64,000 nt of DNA, taken from contig SJOL01006421.1 of assembly GCA_004794785.1 (NCBI GenBank), positions 814,213 through 878,212 of the forward strand, read 5' to 3'. Below, in pieces: positions 50,901 through 62,900 of the stretch. Position 1 is the first letter of the stretch. Every line of letters begins with the position of its first letter. Made by a program: the position numbers and the translations under genes. Below the pieces are notes generated by a model that saw nothing but the letters and a program-made list of their open reading frames with translations, searched no databases and was not told the origin of the DNA. Source of the stretch: Opisthorchis felineus (taxonomy: Eukaryota; Platyhelminthes; Trematoda; Opisthorchiida; Opisthorchiidae).

Positions 50901-53900
50901 AATCTCCCAGAATATCGCATTTGTGTGACGTTCAAACAGTCAACCTGTTGACTCGGTCGTCAGGGCTTATCTATCCAGACGGAAGAGAGCTGACGGGTTT
51001 AGAAGCTCTTGCCCGCGGTTGGTTAATCCCATGCAGCAGTTCACGACCAGGCTCCAGGCAATACGGACAAGTGATTGATCCAACTACAGATTTAACTGTT
51101 GATGTGGTGGCAGGGACCAAATGGCCGCCCACTCGACCTTTATCCACCAACGGTGCTCATCTTCTTCTCGGGCTTTCATCCCACCGGCCCTGTAGGGGTT
51201 ACCTGATGATCCAACGTCTAATCACCAAATTATCTTGGATAGGGCCTGGACTGCATGATGACAACCTGGTGAAGCCCAAGCTTTTCACGAACCTGCCTCG
51301 TGTTCCTTCTTCAACTAGCTTGGGTCATCAGTGGCGGCCAGAACAGATCTTGAGTGTCCTCGACCCAAGCAGCGCGCGTCATCTATCCCCGTCTGAAGCG
51401 ATACGTCGGAACCTGTTGGATTTGGATAGTGGGGTGTTTAGATTTCCAGATACGGGACGAACGATTTCACTGGGGGATGCAATAGGCCAAAAACTGGTTC
51501 AAGTTTCTCGCTCCAAACCACCGGTAAGTTCTCTGTCTGTTATTTGTCTGATGTGCTCTGAACCAGGACCACTTACATTCTTTTGTTTCCAACTCGAGGA
51601 CGTAAGACTGACTCTGGAAAGTCAGTATTTTGAACTTTTAGGCAATGTTAGCCTCATGTACCATCGCAGTGTTAATCATCTTCGCAGGGTCCCATCAAAC
51701 GACACATTTGGTTACCACGTTGGCGGTAAGTGTGTGAGTTCACATTTGCCTAAATTCTTTTGTCGATGGGTAGACCGAAACAGCCTTACACTTTACACTT
51801 ATACGGTGATTTCGTTTATTCAAGGATTTTCCGTTTACTGACCGTAACTATGGCCAAAACCTTGATTTAATTGATGCTGCATTGTGTTGCAAGAGGACGT
51901 ATCCAGTTTCGTATCCAGGTTCGCATTTTCAAGACAAGGTTCCCTATATTTTCCCTACAACCAGAAGCTCTGCTGTGAACCCCCTTCATGTACATTTCGG
52001 TACCCATGTTGTTCGTCCAATTCAGCGGTACCAATAAACGGCTTGAACTCGCCTATTTGCCCCGCAATGGCTTTTGAGGCCGTGTTCTGGCGACAAGGTG
52101 GGCACGGTAAGGAATCGAGCAGTGTGCATTTACCACTGCGTCGGCAGCTTTGTCATTTCTACTTATTAAGTGCTGAAGCGGGCAAGTCCTTCACTACAAC
52201 CATCAATTTTCACTCCTCCCAAGAAGTAGAGGGGATATTCGATCACTGGTTATCAGTCACAGTAACGTCTAAGAAATCGAGTAGCACACTTTTCACCACT
52301 GATCGTCCCCTAGGATGCGATCGTATCTTCCCTAAGAGGATTTTATGGTAGCATCTAGTTATATTTCATCACTCCGCATTTGTGCTTGTCAAATTCAACT
52401 GGTTGTTGGTGGACGCGAGAAACGTTCAGGATTGAGGCGTTTGCTCTTACAAGGCCCATCAGGCTTATGGATCGAGAAGGACCATTTGGTCTCTAAAATT
52501 CTCTGTAGTTCTCTGTAATAACACTCACTCACCAGTTCGCTCTGATTTGGCTACGTGCTATGCTCTCTCTAACTACAAACTTTGTCCAACTTAACAGGCT
52601 TTGACCTAAACACCTACTCCAGCTAACACAGAAGTGCTTCGTCCTGGTTTAACCTTGTGTCTGTGCGTTGTCCCATCGGTGACCTTAGACTGATCGTCTA
52701 ATTGGCAGCCTGAATGCGCACGCGAACACCCACGTACGCACCCACCTGTTCGCACGCACTTTTCCGTCCATTGCTAATGGTAGGCTTCTAGCTCAACAGT
52801 GATAGGCTGAGTGGCACGGGGTATGAACACCAGTGCCGTACAGTCCATTGATTCTGTCCCACTGTCGCATCCAGCAACGACCATCACGCCGAAATCACTA
52901 CGGCGATATTAGCGGTCACATCTGGAAACGTACGTACCTGTCACTCTGGTTCACCACGAAGTCTGACCTTTCTGCTGTGTCTCTAGCCTTAACCGGAGAT
53001 TTGTGGTGCTTTCGCTTTTAACCCGCGTGTATGTCTATTGATTTTGTTCAGAACGCCACGTCACATACTGATGCTAATACTCCCGATTCGTTGTCAATCA
53101 CGGAGACCCGCACTTATCGAATTCTCAGCGTCATGGACCCGGCAACAGGTCAGTTGATTAATCCAGACAGAGCTATTGCTACCGGACTGTTGAATCTCAC
53201 CGAAAGAATGTACATGGGCACACAGCCCAGTATTTCAATCGACGAGGCAATGAATCGAGGATTTGTGCTTGCGCATGGAACCACTCCCATCATATGCAAT
53301 TCAGATGTGCTCCTCAATGGAGAGCCAAGAAAAACCCCGAAGGAAATGAATCTTCCATTGACGTTGACTGAACTCATAGCAACCGGTCATATTGTCCAGG
53401 ATTCGGACAAGAGTTGCATGGTACGTGTTCCAAACGAGCCTACCTATATCACTGTGACTGAAGCTGTTGCCACGGGAATTCTCGACGCTGAGCACTCCTT
53501 GCTTAGAAACATGTCTACAAACAGTTGGTCTACTCTAGCAGAGGCTCTATCCACCAATCAAATGGATGGTATAAGTGGATATGTGAATTTGCAACCCGGT
53601 TGGATTTCCATTTTGGATGCGGCATCTCGTGGCCTACTGTCGGAAACAACTTCAGCAGAAGATGGCCGGGTGTCTTTCGACGAGGCTCTGGCTCGTGGAT
53701 TGATAGATCCCGTATCAGCACGGTTCTACAGACCTAATCAATCGGACTCTGGAGTCCCAAGTTCAGTTAGCATAAAGGAAGCTATTGATCGCGGATGGTT
53801 AGAACCACCAGTCGAACTGAAGGTAGGCTCATTTCAAATTTTGTGACTTGAATAGCGAAGTTTGGTTGCGTACGCTGCGTCAGCTATTCAAACGCCTTCG

Positions 53901-56900
53901 TTTTATCTATCTCACACTCTACATCTCTTTTCTAATCCAACTAATGCTTTTTTTCTCTCATGGTGTTTAGTTGCTATGTTATCGAACAGAAACGACACCA
54001 GTTTCACTTAATTAATGAGTGGCTTCGTCGGCCTTTGCTGGTATGCCAAAGTGCACGTGAAACACCTCGTGCTCACTCATTTTGCGTTATCCATGTGGGC
54101 TATCCAAGCTGGTGCATGAAAATCCATTTAGTTGCGACCATCAGAGGAACTAAGGTTGACTAGTGATTAACATCATGAGAAGCTTTCTTTATCTTCTAGT
54201 ATGCTACTACAATGTTGAATTCCACTTTTCATTTTAGTTTCAGTCTGCGGAGCCATGTATTTATGGTCCCCATAGATAAAGCCACTGATCTAGTAACGGA
54301 AGTGAATTGTACCAATTCGGTCTGTATCAGAACTCCACAGCTAACTGAAACAACTTCAGTTTTCATTACTCACAGTGTTTGTCTCAGGCGAGAGTTTATG
54401 TATCTCCATCAATCGTGGTTTTTCCGATCACATCTCGGCGCATAATATCAATCACCTCTTGGATTTCCTTCATTCTAATGTGCCTATCCTTGGTTCCGCC
54501 GTCTGAGCAGCGTTCATACGGTACACGTCGGTGCACGTCTGTGTTTAGCAGACCTGTCGATTACGTAGAAATTTGATTTGCCATTTAGAAAACAGGCGCC
54601 TAATAAACGAGCAGAGCGGTCCATATCCCGAGAAAACTGTTCCTATTCGTAGCTTATTTGACTACTACTACTGCTGGTTGAACCGTTGGGTAAATACGGT
54701 TTGGAAATTCACGCATACATACGTGTGCGTATATGTTGTGAAATCGTTATTCCGAAATTAGGGTTCGGCTACCAAGACAAGTTTGCGCCACAGCAACACT
54801 CGAACGTGTCGGTTTTCTAAAGTTGCAGACCAAAATCTTGTCTTCCGTTCATTATTGTCTCTTAGATATTTGTCCCTACAATGATCATCTTATAGCCCGG
54901 TGAAAACGAATCATTACTTCACTGGGTTTTGGTCAAAATTCTCACTCAGCCAACTTCAGGTGTGCTGTTTTCAAATAGCTTGAAATATCCGTCGAATAAT
55001 ACATAGATTTGATTCGTCCCTTGCGACGATTCTTTGGAGTTGGGTTGGCTCACAATCAGTCGTGTTATTACTACATGGGGCGTGTTCTTACGGCTGCCGA
55101 CCGCGTGCTACAGACATTTCGGAATGAAAAGTTTCAGTTTATATCTGGTCCCGGTTCCGTGGTTTTACATTCTTCAATCCTGGGATGCAGCTTGCAGTAA
55201 AAAATAATCTCGTAGTCGTTCCCTTGTTAACCCATTCATTTCCTGCATACAAGGCATTTCTGTCTACCACTCTTCAATGGGCACTGAATTTCTCATAACG
55301 GTGGGAGTGTCATTTTAGACTGGTATAAAGTTAGGCTCTTCTTATTCTTCGGGTTATCTTTTAGGCTTATAGGTTTCATTTTGTAGCAATTATCTGACCG
55401 TTTTCCAGCGCTCACTCACAGCTTCATAACCATGCTGGTGCTCCTGTCCTAACAGTATCGCTTCTTGCTGGTGTATATCCTAACCTTTGTTGTCCACTAA
55501 CCCAAGGAATGAGGGGACAAACACTGGACGGGACGTGAACTATGTGTACTACGGACTGTGCATCATCGTCATCACCACCATCCTGATCATCATCATTGGC
55601 AGCGCAACATCGGTATTCAAACACTGATGCTTCGGCGCCATACCACCGAAATTTATTTGAGTCTTATTGTGAAAAAAAAGAAGAAAAGTGTGTCAGGAAG
55701 GGACTTAGTGTTAGCCTACCGGGGTACCTACACTTGAAAACAAGAACCCCACTGACATCGATTAGCAGCCATACCTTACAGCGTCTCCACCGAAACACAG
55801 GGGGTATCATGTGAACTCTGTCCTGGGGGGCTAGTCACACCAATAGTACCCAGACTCTTCTTAAGCAATTTCATTTCCCTCTGCCGGGTCACTTTGTTTG
55901 CGCCACTCTGAATTGCGCACGGTGAACAGGATTCTCTTTTTCAAGCGATGATTCCGCATGCGCAATACATAAACAACTAACCACTGATTTTGGCCGTTAA
56001 CACATTTTCCAGTTGCACAACTGTTTTTTGATTGTTCCACTAGGGATTTGCCGGCTCTAGCTTACACGAGTTATGGCTATGAGACAACGGTTGTCGAAGA
56101 CCTGAAGACGCCCCAGTTTAGCTGCTCGCAGAGACTACGTCTCAGCCGTACAACAAAACAACCCGTACTGTAGGCTGATTCACACGCCTCTTCAGATTCA
56201 AGAACATACCGCTTTGTCGCCATAGTATCCCGAATTAGCAACCCGACTCGAGCCTTAGATATTCATATGTTAACCTCATTTGTCACACTAAACTCGGAAA
56301 TCATACAACCTCCAAGATACATAGAAACGCTGCACAACCTGGAGTGCCTCTCCCTGGATTGTAAGTGGCATGTTCAGTGACTGCATGTCCGAAACCACGA
56401 CCTTACACTTTGTGCAAGTTGAATGGAACGTCAAGCCTAGAAAAAAAAACAGATTAGCCAGTACGGTAAGGGACGTTGATCAGGTGAACCACAATGTACC
56501 CATGGATAGAGTATCTCTTCTCCATGGGTTTTGTGAATAAATGCATGATTAATTACAAAAGTATAAGAAGTGAATTTATTGATTTGTCAAGTAGTCAAAC
56601 GGGTGGTGTTGCTTTCAAACTGACGGCGCTGTAGTTGCATTATGTTCAGTGACGATCTTGTTTCATGTTGCTGTCTCGGATTACCTTTGGGGAACCCTTT
56701 TGAAAACTTTCTCCGTCCACAAGGGTTGTGCTTTGTGTGACATCCAAAAGACCTAATCGTACCGCCAGATAAGAGATGCAACTAAACGCCTGACGGTTTT
56801 TCTGTCTATTAGTATACTGTTGGGACAAGTTTCTTTTCGCTTCAATTCAAACGGTTGGCAACAACTTTTGTGACGCGGCATGCTGCCGACTGTGGATTTG

Positions 56901-59900
56901 ATGAGTCTCATTTTAACTCGTCCCTTCGCCCTTTTTATATCCTGCCGAAATGGAAACGTCCAAAAGCCTACGATTTCACTTTACCTAGGACCCACACTAT
57001 GGATCCGGCGCAACTACGTTTCAGCGTCCCATGTTGGTCACGCGTGTTTTTTCGATAAGATAACAGGCCACGTCCCGGTGTTTACTCCTCGCAATCCTTC
57101 GTTTCGGTAATGAATAATCGCATCAATAGTGGTGATGGTTCCTCTTGTTAATTAATGGTTGTTGCTCTCTGGCTCAAAGAATGAATCCGCATTACCTTGT
57201 GAGTAGTCCTACGAACAAGCCTTCAAAAAGCTTCAGGAGAGAGTCTCCTGTGGCAACCTAGTTTACTCCCTTTCACAAAGATCAAATTTCGAAGGCACAG
57301 CTAGTAAACACATTCACCATACGCAAACTAGTGTCGTTTTCCGGTTCCGCCGATGAGCACGAAACGGAAACGAGTCTTAACGTAACGATCAGCGCAGTGC
57401 ATCTTCACGATTCGTTGTATGGATCGTGCTACCAGTGCCTTAGCACAATGAGTTCAGTCACCTACGTGTTCACGTATCGGAATGTACAACGGGGTTTTCC
57501 GGTCGTTTGCTTGTTTCAATGGGGTGTCCTTAAACTCTATGAGAATTTGAAAACTAAACCTGTTGCGAATCCAAAAATGCCCTCAGTTGCCCGATGTCCC
57601 TCTACGAGGATTTTTACTGTAGTGATTATCACACAAGGTCGTTTACTAACGCGGCTAGTGTGGGATAACAAGACCAAGACAGCGGTTGGCATCCTTGTTG
57701 TAGGGGAACCCCCAACAGGGTTCGCTTGCTTTTTTCACCGGTTAGAAAAAGGAACCTCGGTGTATGACTTTCATTGAATTTCTGAATGTTTGTTTCAGCT
57801 GAGTGGAGGCCCTATAATCACAGGAATCGGGAAGTGCGACATATCGCGCTTGGTGAAGTTTCGAAATGAAGCATTCCGCTTGCGCAATCTTACTACATCC
57901 ACCAACCTCTCTACTCAACTATAGTCACCTATGGTATGATGAAATTCGATTCAAGGGAGCAGTTTGACTCCACATTTTCGCAGTCATATTTTCACATTCA
58001 CTTTATTAGATGTCTCACTAGGTTTATTACGAGAATCCGACAGAAACTCAAAATATCTTGACAAAAATCGAAGCATGCCTCATTTCCAAGTCATGATGTC
58101 CTCAGAAGTGGAAGCACAGAGCTCAGGTTCTCATGTCAGAGCGTTAATACCTCTATGAACACAGCTTGATATCCAATCCTCTTTAGAAATATATCGAAAG
58201 AATTTCAGATCCCTACCCACAACCGATGGAATTTTATCGATGTTCCGTTATATGTGCTTTTCTCAGCTTGTCTTAAGTACAGTGACTTTGAAACCGGCAC
58301 ATTTGTTCACGCGGTGAGTAATTTTACCCTCTAGTCATATCAGTCACAACTCAGCTGTGTGTTCTCGTAAAACAATGATTCCGAAAATCGCCGTATATAG
58401 TAGATGCTCAGCTCGCTTCTACAGAGGCGTTCACAGGCTCGTGATGCTCTCTTACTTAACTGTTTGCCTGTATCAATTAACTGATCCCTCGCTTATCTTT
58501 CTTTTTCTTGTCCGACATTTAGAAGAAATCACTCCACAACGGTTCCTCTTCCTCACTTTTTGGTCGAAAGCGCCCTCCAAGTCCTAGTTCTTCAAGCATC
58601 AAAAAACGACCTGCCTTGACTCCACTTGCTTCATTACGTAAATTACTTCGTTCACAATCTCCCGGTCGATCATCTGTCCAGTCAGACGTTTCCGATCGTA
58701 CAAACACCTTGTCCAGGTCAGAAAAAAGCGATGAAAGGTCTTTTCGTGCGAAGGACACAATTACGAACAGATTCTTTGCCAAATTAGCCACATTAGGCTC
58801 TCGTTCGTCCAATGAATGTCCTGGCACCGAAGTAGAGAAGGTATTGAAGCCTCGATTGCAGCATCGACTGGAGCTCCGCGAACGAAATTGTGTACTGTAC
58901 GCTTTTTACTACTTACACGATGAGGTTCGTGTCGAGGCCGCCATTACAGAGTCAATGTTGCGTGAGGGACGAGTGGACGTCAGACAAGGTGTCGTGTGTG
59001 ATCCGCTCAGCGGTCGTTTTGTTCCCGCCCCAGAAGCCCTTACAAATGGTTTTGTTTTTGGCATTGTATTTACCAAGGCCGGTCGCGTTCCACCCGAATC
59101 TGGCGTAGAAGATACAGCTCCAGACCATACTTCATCTTCACCTGAACCATTGTTCTGGCTCGAAGTTTTCCATCGTCGACATGATATCTATCAACTTGAA
59201 CGCGTATATGATCCATATGATAAGAAGTTGGTCGCAGTCACGGATGCAGTAGCCAAAGGCGTTTTGGATCCAATCCATTGCACTTATACTCACCCGGTTA
59301 CTGGCGACTTGTATTCCATTGAGGATGCCCTTTATTGTGGATGGATCCAAGCTTTGCCAGTTGGGAACCCGCCACCGTTTGAACTGAAAGGACGACCGTT
59401 CGACCACATTCATGTACGTACGGTCGAAGAAGGATACACCTTCACGTCCATCACACGAACCATTCCCTATGTGACCATACATCGTCATTTTGTCCCATCT
59501 CCACCTAAGCCAGCAGACGTGATCGCAGATGGCATTCACACCACTCGTAGCCTGAAACGCCACATGTTTGGGGAACCAACACCTAGGGTGTACCTAGGAA
59601 CTCGAGGGAGCGGTGAACCCTTGCCAGTTTGTCACTTGAAGCCAGGCTATCAGCTCACTCCCGGCGGCGAAGTGGAAATCATCGCAACCGGAGAACGTCT
59701 GAGCGTACCCGACGCAATCTCAAGGAATTATGCCGTTCCAGCTACCCACGCCCCAGTAAGTTCTTCATCCTACTGGTGTGCATTTCTCTGAATCCTCCTT
59801 GTTGATGTATGTGGTTGCGAGTATCGTTACGCCACAGATACCGCGCTCCCTCTGCTACTTTTTGAACTGTAGTCCCCAGTCCCTACTTATGATTTGTTTG

Positions 59901-62900
59901 TCGTTCAAATCGGTGGGGGTACCTTTCTGTCGTGTCAGTTTCATTTAGCAACGTGTTTCATGAAGCGGATCGTAGTATGGTTCCAGAAACTAGGGGTCAA
60001 AATGGATTCTTGTCCTGAATTATAACTGAAATACTATACCTTTGTTGATTCGAGCGATGGTTGGAAAAATTTAGGTTCCGTCGGCAGCGATTTCAAGTAA
60101 GGAGGAGATTTCGGGGTTGCGCTTCCTGCATAATCTGAAGAAAATTGGTTTCTCATGCATCCCCTTGGTTGTTTTGCAATTAGCTGATGCTGCTGCCTGC
60201 TGCCGACCTTTCTGCTGTTGTTGCTGCAGTTGTACTAAGTTTGATAGCTTGGGTCCCGCCATCTGCAGTAACTCTTTTATGATCCTGATTGTGGGGGCCG
60301 ACTCTCTGGAGCTGTCTGTGGTGATCTGATGTAACCATACAAGAATTCACGATGTGCTGTTAGAGTAGAAATGTAAGGTCACATCTACTTGGTGAGTGTA
60401 GACAATTTAGCTAATCGACAGGTCTAGGCACGGCCAGCGAGCCTCACTGGTCATTGGCGTGACCTAGTAAACAATCCAAGTTCTTCCACTGCAAACTGTT
60501 TACACAAATGTATAATCCACTGTAGGCCATTCATGTCAACCTGACCTTCAGGACAGCCGGGTACCATTACTACTGGATACGTCTCTCCGTGCTACCTGAC
60601 GGATGTGACTTGGTGTGGCTTGTGTGGGACTGAAAATCATCGACACTTACCCTTGTCGGTGTGTACAACCTTTATGTAGGCAGTAGGTTCTGTAGTTTTT
60701 TGTAAAATTTCAACCTCCTATCCTCCAAATGTTTGAAAAATTAACACTGAGGCATTCGAGTTTACATCAATACAGTATTCGTCGTGCACAAAAGTCGATC
60801 GTTGGCTGCTTTGTAACACGCTTTCTATCTTCGCCCCACTATAGTCTGCTGAAAAATCTCAACTGCTGCCACAGGTACGTATCCTTGTTTATATTGTTCT
60901 GCTACGCTTAAGGCTCAAAGTAACCACCTTAGTTCTGGAAAATTTAACCAAAATACCACCTCGAAGATGCTATGTTTATATCCTGTAACAAAAACTCCTT
61001 AGTTATTTGGTTTTGTGTGTTATTTTCGGACTGAATTTCATGTGACCAGTTGTATTTGTCTTTCACTAACAAGGACATGACTGGTTCTTGAAAACCACGG
61101 TTTTGCTGTTATAAAAAGGGCGACAAAATTACAAGTGCATGATTGTCCCTTACAGTAGACCACTTTATAGTAAAAACTTGTTACTATATCAAATTGTTGC
61201 GATCTAATTTTTCTTATTTCGGGTCGTCTTCGCTGCGGCGACGTCTTTTCTACTTGTGCTGAGTAAAGTAACATTTTAAGGTCGAATGTGACTTCTGCAC
61301 GGACTAAGGTCGGAGCGCGCAATGAATTCTTGAACAAGGTAAGGTAATCCTCCTAAGATAGGCCCGCCTTAGTGATTGTACAATGACGTCTCTTATGACT
61401 GACGAGAATGCCCCTTCTCCTGGACCCATGTCGCTTCCTAAATGCGGTCAGAGAGTTCTTTTTTCATGATGATCTTCGGAGGGAAGTGCCGTGATCTGTA
61501 GACGAATCCATTTACGAATATATCACCTTCAGGTAGATGTAAGGCGCCGGTGTGTACGCTGCCACCCTCAGCATCAAACTTTCATTCAGCTAATCTACAC
61601 CCACTTTCGAAGCTCCAAACAGCCTATGTACCGAACAAGCTGTCTCAGCAGATTGCCACTCATCCCACTCTGTTTACTCATCCACAAATCAGTAGTCTAT
61701 TGAGGTACAGATTGTGCAAACCAGTTGTGGCCTAGTTCCCGAGAACGAATGAAATTGTGACACCAGGTGCATTTGACCGAAAAAGACTCTTACTCCTTTA
61801 TTTACAAATAATATCGCCGGTTAAACAACACACCGATTGATTGCGCAGGTTGGCCTGTCCTGCGATATTCATAAAACCTCAATACAAATCTTAAAATGCC
61901 GATGATAAAGAAGGTTTGAAATGAAGTCAATTAGTCCGGGGTGGATTCTAGTGTTCCAGGATATGCATGTCGGGGCACTTTTGGGACACGATAATTTGCC
62001 ACTGGGACCGCTCTGGGTTCCTACCAAAGAGCTCTTTGGTCTCTTACCGTGACGTAATGTAGACGAGCTCAACACGGTAAATATGTGCCGGTCTGCAGTG
62101 TTCCGTCTCTGTGTCAAGTGCTCAAAATAGTTGAGCAGTTATACCACGTATCAACGTACAACTGCCCATTCAACTCTACCCTACCAAACTGCTTTGGTGG
62201 ACATACTTCAGAATATACTGGCATTGCATTTGACTTATTGGAGTGGAAACCAGTAAAGAGCATTATTCATCCTTGCATTATGCAAAGGAGCGCTCATTTT
62301 TCTGTCTCGTTAGTCAAGCCACACCCTCCTTGATTTAGATGATAAATTAACTGAAATCGCGTTCCGCCTCCTTAACTTCACTGTGCTGATCAGGTCTACT
62401 CAAATGCCCTGCTCAGGAAACCAGTCACTGAATGTCCGTACATCCTGCTGTTTGTTTGGACTAATGTCTACCATTCGATACCGCCTCTGAAACGAATGTT
62501 CGTTTGTGGACTAGTTTACTAGCTTTTATGTTGTAAGTAGACGCGCGCTCGCATTTCCTGCTTTAGTGTTGGCTACTAGGCGCTCTAATTGTCACTGGTG
62601 ACTTACTTGGCATAGTCCGCACGCTTTTAACTCGTGTTTGTTTTCCACTCCCTTCTTTTATCTTACCACTCACCCCACTTGGGCCTAATCCGGTAAATCC
62701 TGTTAACACGGTCTTGCTTTTATCATTTGTTGTCGTCTCGTGCTGCGCATCTTGCTGCACGTCTCATTCCATTTATTCATCCAACAACCAATTACAACGG
62801 TGTTAATCCAAAACGCGCTCATTCATCAATTTCTTACCTTGTACTGTGTCAATCTCTCCTTACTTCTGTTTTTACCTTTGCTGCTCCTCATTGCTTTAAT

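Noticed and set aside
51884..52351. 155-codon ORF after plakin-repeat block 1
   Set aside because: It has no repeat motif and no fitting splice phase, and is rich in residues atypical of the gene; treated as chance.
57331..57777. 148-codon ORF in the intron before block 3
   Set aside because: It has no plakin-repeat or other family features and no suitable splice sites in phase 0; ORFs of this length are expected by chance in 64 kb.
60071..60262. Minus-strand ORF with a glutamine run
   Set aside because: The glutamines come from a short CTG/TTG-rich intron stretch; there is no family similarity.
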